From Acidobacteriota bacterium (GTDB lineage: Bacteria; Acidobacteriota; Terriglobia; Terriglobales; Acidobacteriaceae): a DNA stretch of 64,000 nucleotides. Positions 33,766 through 43,067 of the stretch are shown here, piece by piece. The notes under the pieces are model-generated. The model was not told the origin of the DNA and ran no database searches. It saw nothing but the letters and a program-made list of their open reading frames with translations. Within the stretch, counting starts at the first letter, position 1. Each line of letters begins with the position of its first letter. The stretch spans positions 53,358 to 117,357 of the forward strand of contig JANYDG010000114.1 of the NCBI GenBank assembly GCA_025359885.1. Reading direction: 5' to 3'. The translations under genes were made by a program, and so were the position numbers.

Positions 33766-35445
33766 ATGGCAGCGGGTGCACAGTTGGACAAGACAACCAC
33801 GAATCCAGCCGGAGACCGGCCGGGCATGCAACCTCCAGGGGGACCGATGCCTGGCAGGAATGTGGGCCTGGCGGGAGATGTCTGGCAAAAAGGTCAGGCC
33901 AGCTGGCAGTTGCTGCAACCGCGGCAAAGGAGTTGGGCAATTGCGGCGGTCACGCTTTTGGCGGCTACGATTGCCGGTCTCGCCTGGTACGCGACGCGGA
34001 CGGACTGGCGCACTCTGTACGCCGGTCTCGACCCGGAAGATTCGCGACAGATGGCTCAGGTACTGACCCAGGCGCAGGTCACATTTGATCTTGAAGGGAA
34101 CGGAACTGCGATTCGGGTTCCGGCGGGGCAACTGGACAAGGCGCGTTTGGCGACGGCGGCAAAGGGTGGTCCGCATAGTGGGCGGATGGGATTTGAGCTC
34201 TTTGACAAGCCCAACTGGGTGGGCTCGGAGTTCGATGAGCAGGTGAACTATCAACGGGCTCTTGAGGGAGAGCTGGAGCATACGGTGGCGACGCTCGCCG
34301 ATGTACAGTCGGCTCGGGTCCATCTGGTGATGCCGCACGATTCGCTTTTCCGGGAACAGGAGCGGCCGGCCAAGGCCGCGGTGGTGTTGACTTTGCGGCA
34401 TCATGGGCTGGCCGACGGCGAGGACGAAGCGATCCGCAACCTGGTGGCTGCCGCGGTTGACGGACTCGCTCCGGCGCAGGTTTCGCTGGTCGATGCCAGT
34501 GGTCATGTGCCGCTTGGTCCGAAGAGCGGCGAGGCGATGCGACTGAGCACGGAACAGGCGCTTGAGGCCAAGTTGATTGAAACCCTGGAGCCAGTGACCG
34601 GGCAGGGAAACGTGCGGGCTTCCGTGACAGTGGACTATGACCCCACGGCCACCGACACGACGGAAGAGACCTTTGATCCGGACCAGGTGGTGACACTCTC
34701 GATGCAGAGAACGGAACAGTCGACGAATGCGCAGCCCGTGCCTGCGGGAGTTCCGGGGACCGCGACCAACGCTCCAAACTCGCAAGCACTGCCCGTGTAT
34801 CCGCAGCAGTCGACGCCCCCGCAGAGCGCCAAGTCAGAGAGTGGAACGTATGGTGCTTCGCGCAAGGTGCGCCATACGACCGAGGCTCCAGGGCATATTC
34901 GCCGGCTGACGGCGGCAATTATTGTTAACGACCGGATGGCGCCTTCAGCCCAAAAGGGAAAACAGGCAACGTGGCAGCCGCGAAGTGCCGATGAACTGCG
35001 GACACTGACGGCACTGGCCCAGGCGGCAGTCGGGTTTGATGCGGGACGAGGCGATATGGTCACCGTGCAGGATCTGGGATTTGACGAAAATCGCAACCCC
35101 ACCCTAATTTCTCCGCTCGATCAGGCCCTGGCAATGACTGAGCATTCTCCTCTGCTGCTCAAATACGGAACGCTGCTCGTGGGCCTCGTGTTGTTGATTA
35201 CCCTGGCGATTCGACCAGCTATGGGAAAAGCCACTTCGCTGATGAGTGCAACGGCCAAAGGCAGGCAGGGGGAACTCACCAGCGGAGGTGCGGCCGCTCC
35301 GCAGATGCTGCCGGAACTGGAACACGCGACGCCGGACCTGGAGCGACAGCGGGCGCAACAGGTCTTTGACCAGGTGACGGATACGCTGAAGCGTGACCCG
35401 GCGCAGAGTTCGCGATTGCTGCAAAGCTGGATTCACTCCGACTAA
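33766..35445 (+). CDS. fliF: Flagellar MS-ring protein FliF
   Basis: This 559-residue protein forms the MS ring in the inner membrane and houses the export gate. Two membrane helices flank the periplasmic part: residues about 62-82 (AIAAVTLLAATIAGLAWY) and residues about 465-485 (YGTLLVGLVLLITLAI). Ring-building motifs include LAGLDPEDS-like YAGLDPEDSRQM, PAGQLDKARLATAAKG and NYQRALEGELEHTVATL with VQSARVHLVMP. The C-terminal tail ends VFDQVTDTLKRDPAQSSRLLQ, which binds FliG. The ATG at 33766 has GGGGAG upstream. The length is normal. Confidence 0.96.
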   Translation: MAAGAQLDKTTTNPAGDRPGMQPPGGPMPGRNVGLAGDVWQKGQASWQLLQPRQRSWAIAAVTLLAATIAGLAWYATRTDWRTLYAGLDPEDSRQMAQVLTQAQVTFDLEGNGTAIRVPAGQLDKARLATAAKGGPHSGRMGFELFDKPNWVGSEFDEQVNYQRALEGELEHTVATLADVQSARVHLVMPHDSLFREQERPAKAAVVLTLRHHGLADGEDEAIRNLVAAAVDGLAPAQVSLVDASGHVPLGPKSGEAMRLSTEQALEAKLIETLEPVTGQGNVRASVTVDYDPTATDTTEETFDPDQVVTLSMQRTEQSTNAQPVPAGVPGTATNAPNSQALPVYPQQSTPPQSAKSESGTYGASRKVRHTTEAPGHIRRLTAAIIVNDRMAPSAQKGKQATWQPRSADELRTLTALAQAAVGFDAGRGDMVTVQDLGFDENRNPTLISPLDQALAMTEHSPLLLKYGTLLVGLVLLITLAIRPAMGKATSLMSATAKGRQGELTSGGAAAPQMLPELEHATPDLERQRAQQVFDQVTDTLKRDPAQSSRLLQSWIHSD

Positions 35446-35510
35446 TCGGGCGGCGTACTGGAACAGGCTAGGGGAACAGAGAACGGGGAACGACGGAAGG
35501 GGAACCAGGG

Positions 35511-36560
35511 TTGGCAGAGATAGGACAGGACGGAACGCCGGTGCGGCGGCTGACAGCCAATCTGAATGGCGTGAGGAAGGCTGCAATCCTGCTGGTGGCG
35601 GTAGGTGAGGAAATTGCGAAGGAGATTCTGCGCGCGCTGCCAGAACCGGACGTACAGCGAATTACAGAAGAGCTTGCCGACCTTCGCACGGTGCCGCCAG
35701 AGGTTTCAGGCGAAATTCTGGAAGAGTTCTGGGAGCTACTGGAAACCCAGCATGTGATGATGCACGGCGGCTTGGATTTTGCGTCCCGGTTGTTGAATGA
35801 CACGTTTGGAAAGCAGCGAGCGGACGATTTGCTGATGTTGGTGAGGCGGTCCCAGGAGGCAAGCCAGGGCAATCTGGGCAAATTGCAAAAAACTGATCCG
35901 CAGCAGTTGGGCAAGCTGCTCGATTCTGAGCATCCGCAAACCATTGCCCTCGTGCTGGCCCATCTTGACCCGCGCCGCGCCTCGCAGGTGCTCGATAACC
36001 TGAGCGAAGAACACAAGGTGGTATCCATTCAGCGGTTGGCGGAGATGCGGCAGTTTTCCCCGGAGATGGCGCAGAAAGTTGCTTTGATTCTGCACCGGCG
36101 TCTGGAGAATGTAGGGGACACCAAGCGCAAGAGCTACTCAGGCTTCAAGGCGGTTGCAGACCTTTTGAACCGGGTGAATGCGGAGGAAGCAAAGCGGATT
36201 CTCGAGTCGATTGAGGACGCGCAGCCTGAACTGGCTCTTAACATTCGCAATCTGATGTTCACATTTGATGACCTGGTCACGGTTCCGGCACAGTCGATTC
36301 GGGAGATTGTCTCGGGAGTGGACAAACGTCAGTTGGCGTTAGCACTTCGGGGAGCAAATGAGGAGTTGCGGGCGCAGGTGTTCAAGGCTATGAGTTCGCG
36401 CGCCGTCGAAATGCTGAAAGAGGATATGGAAGTGATGGGACCAGTGCGTTCGCGGGAGGTTGCGGCGGCGCAGCAGGAGATTCTTAGCCTTGCTCGTCGC
36501 TTGGAGGCGGAGGGCAAAGTGATGTTGAAGATGGAGACGGGCGACGAAATGATGGCGTGA
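35511..36560 (+). CDS. fliG: Flagellar motor switch protein FliG
   Basis: This 349-residue protein sits on the cytoplasmic face of the MS ring and transmits torque from the stator. The N-terminal domain (NGVRKAAILLVAVGEE) binds FliF. The middle domain has the EHPQ motif (LDSEHPQTIALVLAHLDP near residue 142) that contacts FliM. The C-terminal domain carries the charged torque helix around FKAMSSRAVEMLKEDMEVMGPVRS, residues about 290-320. The TTG start at 35511 is needed because no ATG precedes the conserved N-terminus. GGAAGGGG lies upstream. Confidence 0.96.
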   Translation: MAEIGQDGTPVRRLTANLNGVRKAAILLVAVGEEIAKEILRALPEPDVQRITEELADLRTVPPEVSGEILEEFWELLETQHVMMHGGLDFASRLLNDTFGKQRADDLLMLVRRSQEASQGNLGKLQKTDPQQLGKLLDSEHPQTIALVLAHLDPRRASQVLDNLSEEHKVVSIQRLAEMRQFSPEMAQKVALILHRRLENVGDTKRKSYSGFKAVADLLNRVNAEEAKRILESIEDAQPELALNIRNLMFTFDDLVTVPAQSIREIVSGVDKRQLALALRGANEELRAQVFKAMSSRAVEMLKEDMEVMGPVRSREVAAAQQEILSLARRLEAEGKVMLKMETGDEMMA

Positions 36561-36640
36561 TACGCAGCACTGAAATGGGCTTGGGCAGCGAAGGAAATTT
36601 GCATGTTCGCGCGGCGAGCCAGAGCAGCGACGGAGAAGCC

Positions 36641-37582
36641 ATGAGTACGACGACGGAGAAGCCATTGAAGGGCCAGCAGCGCAATCGAGAGGTGCCCGAG
36701 GTTGAGTTGTTTGCGTATCCGGAGACGCCGCACAGATCGACTGAAGATTGGTCAGCCACTCTGGGCGCGAACGAGGAAGAACTGACCCGGCGCTTCGCCG
36801 AGGTTTTCCCTGTCGCGCGGAGTTCGCGCTCTCTCGCTCCTCGTGATGTTGCTGCGGACTTCGGTGACGGGCGGTCTTCTCAAGGTATCGGCGAACATCG
36901 AGCCTCGGCCGGCAGCTCCAGTGAGGATGCTTTCGATCCTTTGCATGGTTATGCGGGCGAAGAGGTGACCGAGCGGATGGCTTTGGAGTGCCGCAGGGCG
37001 GAAGAGCGAGGGCTAAGTCTGGGAATGGAACTCGGCTTGTCACGCGGCAGAGAAGAGGGGAACCGGGAGAGGGAGGCAGCTTTTGAACGGCTGCATGCGC
37101 AGGCAGCAATGCTGCTGGAGAGCTTTTCCGTGTCCAAGGGGCAGTACTTTCACCAGTTGGAGCAGGAGTCGGTGCGCCTGGCCCTGGCGATTGCGGCACG
37201 GATTCTGCGCCGCGAAGCGCAGATGGATCCATTGCTGTTGACCGGAGCGGTGAGGGTTGCGCTCGGCCAGCTTTCAGAATCGACCGCCGTGCGACTGCGG
37301 GTTCCGGTGCAGGAAAAAGAGATGTGGGAACAGGCATTGGCATTGATTCCAAACCTGGCGCTGCGGCCGGATGTGATGGGCGAGCCGCGGATGGAGTTGG
37401 GCGAGTGCCGCATGGAGACGGCACTCGGAACGGCCGATCTCAGCCTCTGGGCCCAACTGAAAGAGATTGAACGTGGTTTTTTTGATCGCGTCGGAGATCG
37501 GGTCCGGGGTGTGGATGCCGAAGGGCGCGAGATCGATGGCCTGGAACCTGGAATCACCGATGGTGCAGGGAGCGGAAAATGA
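36641..37582 (+). CDS. fliH: Flagellar export ATPase regulator FliH
   Basis: This protein of about 313 residues is the FliH stator of the type III export ATPase, which it binds and holds inactive until docking. The N-terminal 110 residues are poorly conserved. A Glu/Arg-rich helical stretch follows with GLSLGMELGLSRGREEGN, where small residues recur as in the FliH GxxxG repeats. The conserved C-terminal region has LALAIAARILRREAQMDP and ALGQLSESTAVRLRV. I preferred ATG 36641 because GGAGAAG lies upstream; a GTG at 36557 overlapping the fliG stop would add 28 residues. The stop overlaps fliI by four bases. Confidence 0.9.
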   Translation: MSTTTEKPLKGQQRNREVPEVELFAYPETPHRSTEDWSATLGANEEELTRRFAEVFPVARSSRSLAPRDVAADFGDGRSSQGIGEHRASAGSSSEDAFDPLHGYAGEEVTERMALECRRAEERGLSLGMELGLSRGREEGNREREAAFERLHAQAAMLLESFSVSKGQYFHQLEQESVRLALAIAARILRREAQMDPLLLTGAVRVALGQLSESTAVRLRVPVQEKEMWEQALALIPNLALRPDVMGEPRMELGECRMETALGTADLSLWAQLKEIERGFFDRVGDRVRGVDAEGREIDGLEPGITDGAGSGK

Positions 37583-38922
37583 CGCAGATAATGGAGCCGG
37601 CGTCTCAACATCTTGATCCCTATAAGCGCCAGCTGTATCGCCGACAACCATGGCGGTGGCGCGGTCAGGTGCTCCAGGTCGTTGGCCAGACGATTGAGTC
37701 GACGGGGCCGAACTCTTCGGTGGGGGAGTGTTGCGCGATCCTGGACCGTCAGGGGCATACACATCTGGCTGAGGTGATTGGCTTTCGCGGTTCGACTGTG
37801 CTGCTCATGCCGGTAAATACGCCGGACGGGATCCGATACGGGGATACGGTGGATGCACTTGGAACCGGGCCGGAGATTGATGTCGGGCCAGCGTTGATGG
37901 GGCGGGTGTTCAATGCGCTGGGGGAGCCGATTGACGGCTCGGGTGGTGGGCGGAGGTTGACGACTACCCATGCGCTGGCGCTTGACGGAGCAGTTCGGAT
38001 GCCGCTCGACCGGGTATCGATCCGAACTCCACTCGGAACGGGCATCCGGGTGATTGATTCTCTGCTTACGGTTGGCCGTGGCCAGCGAGTAGGCATCTTT
38101 GGCGGCTCCGGTGTAGGCAAGAGCACGCTGATCGGCATGATGACCAGGAATACCGAGGCGGATGTGACCGTGGTGGGGTTGGTGGGGGAGCGTGGCCGGG
38201 AGGTCGGGGAGTTTCTGGAGGACGCGCTGGGTGAGGAGGGTCGCAAGCGGTCTGTGGTGCTGGTTTCCACCTCCGATCAGTCGCCGTTGATGAGGATTCG
38301 TGCGGCCTTGGCGGCGACGACTGTGGCCGAGTATTTTGCGGCGCAAGGGAAGCACGTACTTCTCGTGCTGGATTCGCTGACGCGTTTTGCGATGGCGGCG
38401 CGTGAAATCGGCCTGGCGGCCGGCGAACCGACCACGGCGAAGGGTTATACGCCGTCGGTCTTTACCCGGCTGGCGAAGCTGGTGGAGCGAGCGGGTAACT
38501 TCAAGACCGGGTCGATTACGGCGTTTTACACGGTCTTGATGGAGGGGGACGATCAACAGGACCCTGTGGTGGACGCGGTCCGTTCGCTCCTCGATGGCCA
38601 CCTGGTGCTCTCGCGCTCGCTGGCGGCAGAGGGCTGGTATCCACCCGTTGAAATTCTGGATTCGGTAAGTCGGCTGATGCCGGCAGTTGCCGGTACGGAA
38701 CATCGTGAGGCGGCAGCAACGGTGCGGCGACTGTTGGCGGCATATGCCCACAGCGCGGACCTGGTGCGGATTGGCGCATACAAACCGGGTGCCGATGAGG
38801 ATCTTGACCGGGCACTGCGGGCGCGCCCGATGCTGCGTGAGTTCCTGGTTCAGGGGGAAGCGGAGCGGGTGCAATACCATGCGTGTGTCGAGCGGCTGCT
38901 TGAACTCGAACGAGAGATTTAG
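37579..38922 (+). CDS. fliI: Flagellum-specific ATPase FliI
   Basis: This 447-residue hexameric ATPase energises unfolding and delivery of export substrates at the cytoplasmic base. It resembles F1-beta. Walker A is FGGSGVGKSTLIGMM near residue 175, Walker B is HVLLVLDSLTRFAMAARE near residue 257 and the family signature region is GYTPSVFTRLAKLVERAG. The N-terminal beta-barrel and C-terminal helical domain have usual lengths. It starts at ATG 37579, overlapping the fliH stop (ATGA), so the two are translationally coupled. Confidence 0.97.
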   Translation: MTQIMEPASQHLDPYKRQLYRRQPWRWRGQVLQVVGQTIESTGPNSSVGECCAILDRQGHTHLAEVIGFRGSTVLLMPVNTPDGIRYGDTVDALGTGPEIDVGPALMGRVFNALGEPIDGSGGGRRLTTTHALALDGAVRMPLDRVSIRTPLGTGIRVIDSLLTVGRGQRVGIFGGSGVGKSTLIGMMTRNTEADVTVVGLVGERGREVGEFLEDALGEEGRKRSVVLVSTSDQSPLMRIRAALAATTVAEYFAAQGKHVLLVLDSLTRFAMAAREIGLAAGEPTTAKGYTPSVFTRLAKLVERAGNFKTGSITAFYTVLMEGDDQQDPVVDAVRSLLDGHLVLSRSLAAEGWYPPVEILDSVSRLMPAVAGTEHREAAATVRRLLAAYAHSADLVRIGAYKPGADEDLDRALRARPMLREFLVQGEAERVQYHACVERLLELEREI

Positions 38923-38993
38923 CCCTGGCTCTGCGCCGGGTGTTTTTGAAGGACGAGAGCGATGTCGAGTCAAAGGATAAGAGGAGAAGGGCC

Positions 38994-39518
38994 ATGGTCC
39001 CCAAAAAGGTTCTGAAGCGGTTGCTGCGGTTGCGGGAACTCGAGGAGGAACAAGGCCGCCGGGAGTTGGAGTTGGCGGTACTAGAGGAAAACCGGGTTCA
39101 ACAGCAGATGCTCTTCGCCGGTCAAAGACTTGCCATGGGCCGCCATCATTTTGTGGAGGGAATTGCTAGAGGCAACGGCGCCGATCGTGCCGGTGGCGTC
39201 ATTGAGGTGGAGTTCTCTCGACGGCAACAGTTGTTGATCAAGCCGAGGCTGGAGGCAGTTGAGCAGGAACTGGCCCGGCAACGGGAACATTTCATGACGC
39301 GACGCGCGGAACGAAGGCAGGTGGAAACGCTGGTTCGGGACCGGGACAAGGTGGCAGCCATCGAGACGGGGCGTCGCGCCCAGCAGATGCTGGATGACTG
39401 GTATGGCAGGCGCACGGAGCGGGCGGTCAAGGATAGAGAAGGAAGCGCGGGGGTGGGGCTCGTGGCAACGGCTGAGGCAACGGCTGGGGCAACGACGAGG
39501 GCAGAGGAGTCGGACTGA
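38994..39518 (+). CDS. fliJ: Flagellar export chaperone FliJ-like protein
   Basis: This 174-residue protein is almost entirely charged helix, with heptads such as KRLLRLRELEEEQGRREL and RLEAVEQELARQREHFMTRR, forming the antiparallel coiled coil expected for FliJ. FliJ inserts into the FliI ring and helps export. Sequence conservation in this family is low, so the call also rests on position right after fliI and before fliK. AGGAGAAGG lies upstream of the ATG at 38994. The C-terminal 25 residues are Ala/Thr-rich and look disordered. Confidence 0.85.
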   Translation: MVPKKVLKRLLRLRELEEEQGRRELELAVLEENRVQQQMLFAGQRLAMGRHHFVEGIARGNGADRAGGVIEVEFSRRQQLLIKPRLEAVEQELARQREHFMTRRAERRQVETLVRDRDKVAAIETGRRAQQMLDDWYGRRTERAVKDREGSAGVGLVATAEATAGATTRAEESD

Positions 39519-39635
39519 ACGATCTGTGTCTTGCTTCATCACCAGTGATGCTCTACGAGGGGACTTGCAGCTGTGACCAATTCAATGAAATTCGCCTAAC
39601 CCGTTCCCTGCACCCTTTGGTCATTGAGCTGCACT

Positions 39636-42600
39636 ATGCTCAGCATGACGCTCATCACCAGTTCTGACGGTGTCGTTTCACCGCTGATCTCTGAAGCCAC
39701 ACCCAGCATTGGGGCCGATTTGCGGGCCGGTCGCGTGAACGGTCGCGTGACCAGCTCCTTCCCGGGGAGTCAATCAACGGCGGGATTGATTTTGGCACAG
39801 GACGCGGCTGCCATCCTGCGGAGCCGGTGGAGTGATGAGCTTGCGCATCAGGCCGGGGCAGCGGTTGTTGGTACTACATCTGAGTTTGAAGTGGCGACTG
39901 ATTCGAGTGCTTCGAAAGATACATCCGGCCTATCGTTTGCGACGATTTGGGGCGACCGGCCGATCGAGGAACCGAGGCGAGACGTGGAGCTTTCTGGCCG
40001 ATCCAGTTCAGGGGCGGCGAGTAAGTCTGGGCTTGGAGTTGGGCTTGGAACCGGGCTGGGTAAAGGCCAGGTTCGTAACGGAAGAGCGCTGGGCATCGAG
40101 GTGGGTGTCGCACCAAGGTCAGGGGCTGTGGGTGAGCGGGCTTCCCAAAGCGACTCACGCCAGCTGCAGCCGGCGGCAGGAAAGCGGGGAGGTTCAACCC
40201 AGGCACGGGTCGATCTGGTTGGGACGCCAGCCCTGGTCTCAATGGCCCAATCGGTTGCCGAGTCCGTGCAGAGACCGGCGGCGATTCTCGAGCTATCGGG
40301 GAACAGAAAGATGGTTGAGCCAGCAACCGTTTTGCCGGCCACAATCCCTGTCGAGATCCCTTCGGTAGTCTTTGTTGTCCGGCCGGCCGCATTATCGACC
40401 AGCGAAGATGCAGGATCGCATGGACTCGCTGGTATCGCTCGCCCGCTCGCGTCCGATCGCCGGGATGGACAACCTTCGATACCGAACTCCCTGCATGACA
40501 GCAGCGACGACGGGTTGCTCGGTGCTGCCGACAAGGTTTTCACCCTCGTTGAGCCGGACGCAAACTCGGTTTCGGGGCACGGGAGCCCGGCCGTAGCCCG
40601 CCCTGATTTCAAAGCTCAACTTGGATCAAATTCCGGAGTTGCTCCAGCCAAAAGCCCTTTACAGGACGGGAAGGGCATCTACGAAGGGCCAAAGCGGTTG
40701 TCTTCGATAGGTGAAACTCCATCAATGGACGCTGCTTCCTCAATCGAAACTACGGCTTCGCCGAGAGGCTTGCATGACGGAGTTGGTCCGAGCCCGCAAT
40801 TTGCTGTGAGGAGTGACCTGGAACCCTCGCTGGCGGCGCATTCTGGCTCACTCGACCAGACACGCAGTCGACAGATAGTGATCAGTGGCGCCCAGGGTAT
40901 GAGTCCCTCCATCAGGCAATGGGCCCAATCGAAAACTGACGGTGAAGCTGCTGAGCATTTCCGACCGGTTGAGTCCGCTGCCTCAAACAGTTCAACTGGT
41001 TCACATGGTTCAGATGGTTCAGATGGCTCACAACTTTCAGAGCTCTCCAAGGTTTCAAGTCTTTCAAATGGACCAGGGAAATCAATCTCCCCAATGGGCG
41101 GTACCATTCTGGGGCACTCCGTGCTTCCGGAAGTGGGCGGCCGAGGATTGGCACGATTCGATGCGGGTTCTGCGGATCTGCGAAGTGCAGGGCTCAAAGA
41201 CGCGACTGTTGCAGACCCTCCCCGGCAAGCCGACGGAGCCGATGGAGCCAGGCTGGTTGCGCGGGTCGAATCCCCCGGGCCCGCTGCGGCTGTCGCTGGG
41301 CTGTTTTGGCAGACAACGAGTGAGCAGGTCCGCTTGCGACCTGAGTCGCCTGCTGATTTGCATCCCGATTTGCATCCTGACTTGCATCCTGGTTTGCTGC
41401 CATTGCCGACCCCGGCAAAGGCTGAGGTTTTAGGTTCGAGTGAGAGACCGATGCAGGCCGCATCTTCACTCCCGGTGGTGAACCTGGTTGCACCGATTGC
41501 CGGGGATCGCCTGCGCGAGGGTCAAGCCGCGCACTCTGAACTCGATTCCTTCCGCTCGACTGTATCGAGTCTGAGGGTGCCCTTGATGGCTGCGCGGGAA
41601 CCACAGGCTTCGATGGCCAATCCCTTTTACCAGAGGGTGGACGCTGTGGCTCTACCTCAGCGAGGCCCAAATGCACCTGTGTCAGGCAACAGGCCTGAGG
41701 TGCCGGTTCCCTGGTCGTTTCCGGAAGTCGCGGAAGAGCGATTTGGGTTGCGCGCGTCGGGTGAGGGAGCACTGGTAGCGCAAACGAATCTGCCAGATTC
41801 AAGTGTGAAGCAAGGTCCGGCGCTTGACACGAATCAAGGTGATTCTTCGGGTTCGAATGGAGCCCAGATGCGGGTAAAGCCGTCTCTGAATGGGAATCCG
41901 ATGCCAATCGACGAAGGGACGGCAGCTGTGGCGGCTGGATCTACGCCGTCGCGTCCTGCGAGCTTTCGAGCGATTCCAGAAGCACCGCGGGTCCTCGATC
42001 GGGGTGAACCGCTGGCCATACCAGCAATCGGACGCGTGAAGCCTGTTGAGACAGGTCACCTGGATGCTTCTCGAGGCGACGAGAGGGCCACGGCCGGCGG
42101 GGAACCGGTCGTATCCATGCCGAGGTTGAGGACGATTGTGGCAAGCAAAGGCGCGACGCTGTCCGCCGCATCCTCGGCTCGTGTGGGGGTGGAATCGATT
42201 TCGCCTGGCTCCGGACAGAACGATCGGAAGTGGCTCGCGGCTTCGCCGGCCGGGTTGGCGGCTGATTTGGCGGCTGATTTGGCTTCAGGCCACGCCGCCC
42301 CGGTTCCTTCAACAGGGAGTTTGGCGACGGGAGAGTCGGGGGTACGGGCCGTTTCGGGGTCATCGATTGAGTCAATGACACAGGCCGAGCGGTTGCGCGA
42401 TCCGTTTCAAGCCATCGATATACAAGATTCGAAGAGCTTCAGGGAGGGTACGTCCATCACCCGGGCGGAGTCGATCGGAGGCGCCCGGATCGAGGAGGGA
42501 CACGCTGGCCGCTCGTCTTTCGGAACGCGCGGTCTGGAAGTGGGGTTTCAGGACCCGAACCTTGGATACATTGAGTTGCGGGTTCATTCCAATGGAAGCG

Positions 42601-42986
42601 GGGTGCATGCGGCGCTGGAGGCGCAGTCATCGGCGTCGGGTGCCGCCCTGGCAGAGCATTTGGGTTCTCTGGCGGGCTGGATGACGGATCGTCACACGCC
42701 TGTAGAGAGCCTGACAGTTTTGTCTCATCGCACGGCTGGAGAGTTGAGGCCAGATTCGGGTTCAGGGGAGAATCGTGGGACTCAGGCCGGCTCCGGTGGG
42801 GGCGGGCATTCCTCTCGGGGATCGGCCGGTGAGGGATCGAACGAGCCCGGGAGCCGGGTGCCTTCGATTCCTTCCGGCGGAGATGGACAGCTGGGAGCGG
42901 GTGCGCGGCCCCCAGGCGCAGGTTTGGACCAGTCGTACGACGCGGTCGGTGGATTGACGGGAAAGCGGATTTCGCTGATGGCATAA
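39636..42986 (+). CDS. fliK: Very long flagellar hook-length control protein FliK
   Basis: This protein of about 1116 residues has only one recognisable domain, the C-terminal Flg_hook domain at residues about 970-1045. It includes LEVGFQDPNLGYIELRVHS and a late ESLTVLSHRT strand. FliK measures the hook and switches export specificity. Family members are usually 400 to 600 residues, so this one is about twice as long. The rest is Ser/Gly/Pro/Ala-rich and disordered, with internal repeats (GSDGSDGS, DLHP x3, ADLAADLA). The start is uncertain: ATG 39636, ATG 39645 and TTG 39624 are in frame, and none has a Shine-Dalgarno. flgD follows 81 bases on. Confidence 0.88.
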   Translation: MLSMTLITSSDGVVSPLISEATPSIGADLRAGRVNGRVTSSFPGSQSTAGLILAQDAAAILRSRWSDELAHQAGAAVVGTTSEFEVATDSSASKDTSGLSFATIWGDRPIEEPRRDVELSGRSSSGAASKSGLGVGLGTGLGKGQVRNGRALGIEVGVAPRSGAVGERASQSDSRQLQPAAGKRGGSTQARVDLVGTPALVSMAQSVAESVQRPAAILELSGNRKMVEPATVLPATIPVEIPSVVFVVRPAALSTSEDAGSHGLAGIARPLASDRRDGQPSIPNSLHDSSDDGLLGAADKVFTLVEPDANSVSGHGSPAVARPDFKAQLGSNSGVAPAKSPLQDGKGIYEGPKRLSSIGETPSMDAASSIETTASPRGLHDGVGPSPQFAVRSDLEPSLAAHSGSLDQTRSRQIVISGAQGMSPSIRQWAQSKTDGEAAEHFRPVESAASNSSTGSHGSDGSDGSQLSELSKVSSLSNGPGKSISPMGGTILGHSVLPEVGGRGLARFDAGSADLRSAGLKDATVADPPRQADGADGARLVARVESPGPAAAVAGLFWQTTSEQVRLRPESPADLHPDLHPDLHPGLLPLPTPAKAEVLGSSERPMQAASSLPVVNLVAPIAGDRLREGQAAHSELDSFRSTVSSLRVPLMAAREPQASMANPFYQRVDAVALPQRGPNAPVSGNRPEVPVPWSFPEVAEERFGLRASGEGALVAQTNLPDSSVKQGPALDTNQGDSSGSNGAQMRVKPSLNGNPMPIDEGTAAVAAGSTPSRPASFRAIPEAPRVLDRGEPLAIPAIGRVKPVETGHLDASRGDERATAGGEPVVSMPRLRTIVASKGATLSAASSARVGVESISPGSGQNDRKWLAASPAGLAADLAADLASGHAAPVPSTGSLATGESGVRAVSGSSIESMTQAERLRDPFQAIDIQDSKSFREGTSITRAESIGGARIEEGHAGRSSFGTRGLEVGFQDPNLGYIELRVHSNGSGVHAALEAQSSASGAALAEHLGSLAGWMTDRHTPVESLTVLSHRTAGELRPDSGSGENRGTQAGSGGGGHSSRGSAGEGSNEPGSRVPSIPSGGDGQLGAGARPPGAGLDQSYDAVGGLTGKRISLMA
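40990..41034 (+). repeat. 9-base tandem repeat inside fliK
   Basis: Five 9-base units based on GTTCAGATG run in frame (40990-41034; two are identical) and encode a Ser-Gly-rich tract of SDG triplets. Confidence 0.85.
41355..41390 (+). repeat. 12-base tandem repeat inside fliK
   Basis: Three units GATTTGCATCCC, GATTTGCATCCT and GACTTGCATCCT encode DLHP three times, with a decayed fourth unit to about 41402. Confidence 0.88.
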
Positions 42987-43067
42987 AGGCGCAGGTTGTC
43001 GGCCAGGAGAGAATTCCTGGTTGCAGTGAGCTCGAAATCAAAAGGAATTCGGAAAGGAGAAAGATTG

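Noticed and set aside
33535..34785. Minus-strand Arg/His-rich frame of 416 codons over fliE-fliF
   Set aside because: Antisense to fliF, which shows all its ring motifs; no plausible start or domain.
37150..38973. Minus-strand frame of 607 codons over fliH-fliI
   Set aside because: Long only because of base composition; it is antisense to the FliI ATPase with an intact Walker A.
39619..39632. TGGTCA-N5-CTGCA as a sigma-54 promoter for fliK
   Set aside because: GG/GC spacing fits, but only about seven of twelve positions match and the start would fall on the fliK start codon; likely chance.
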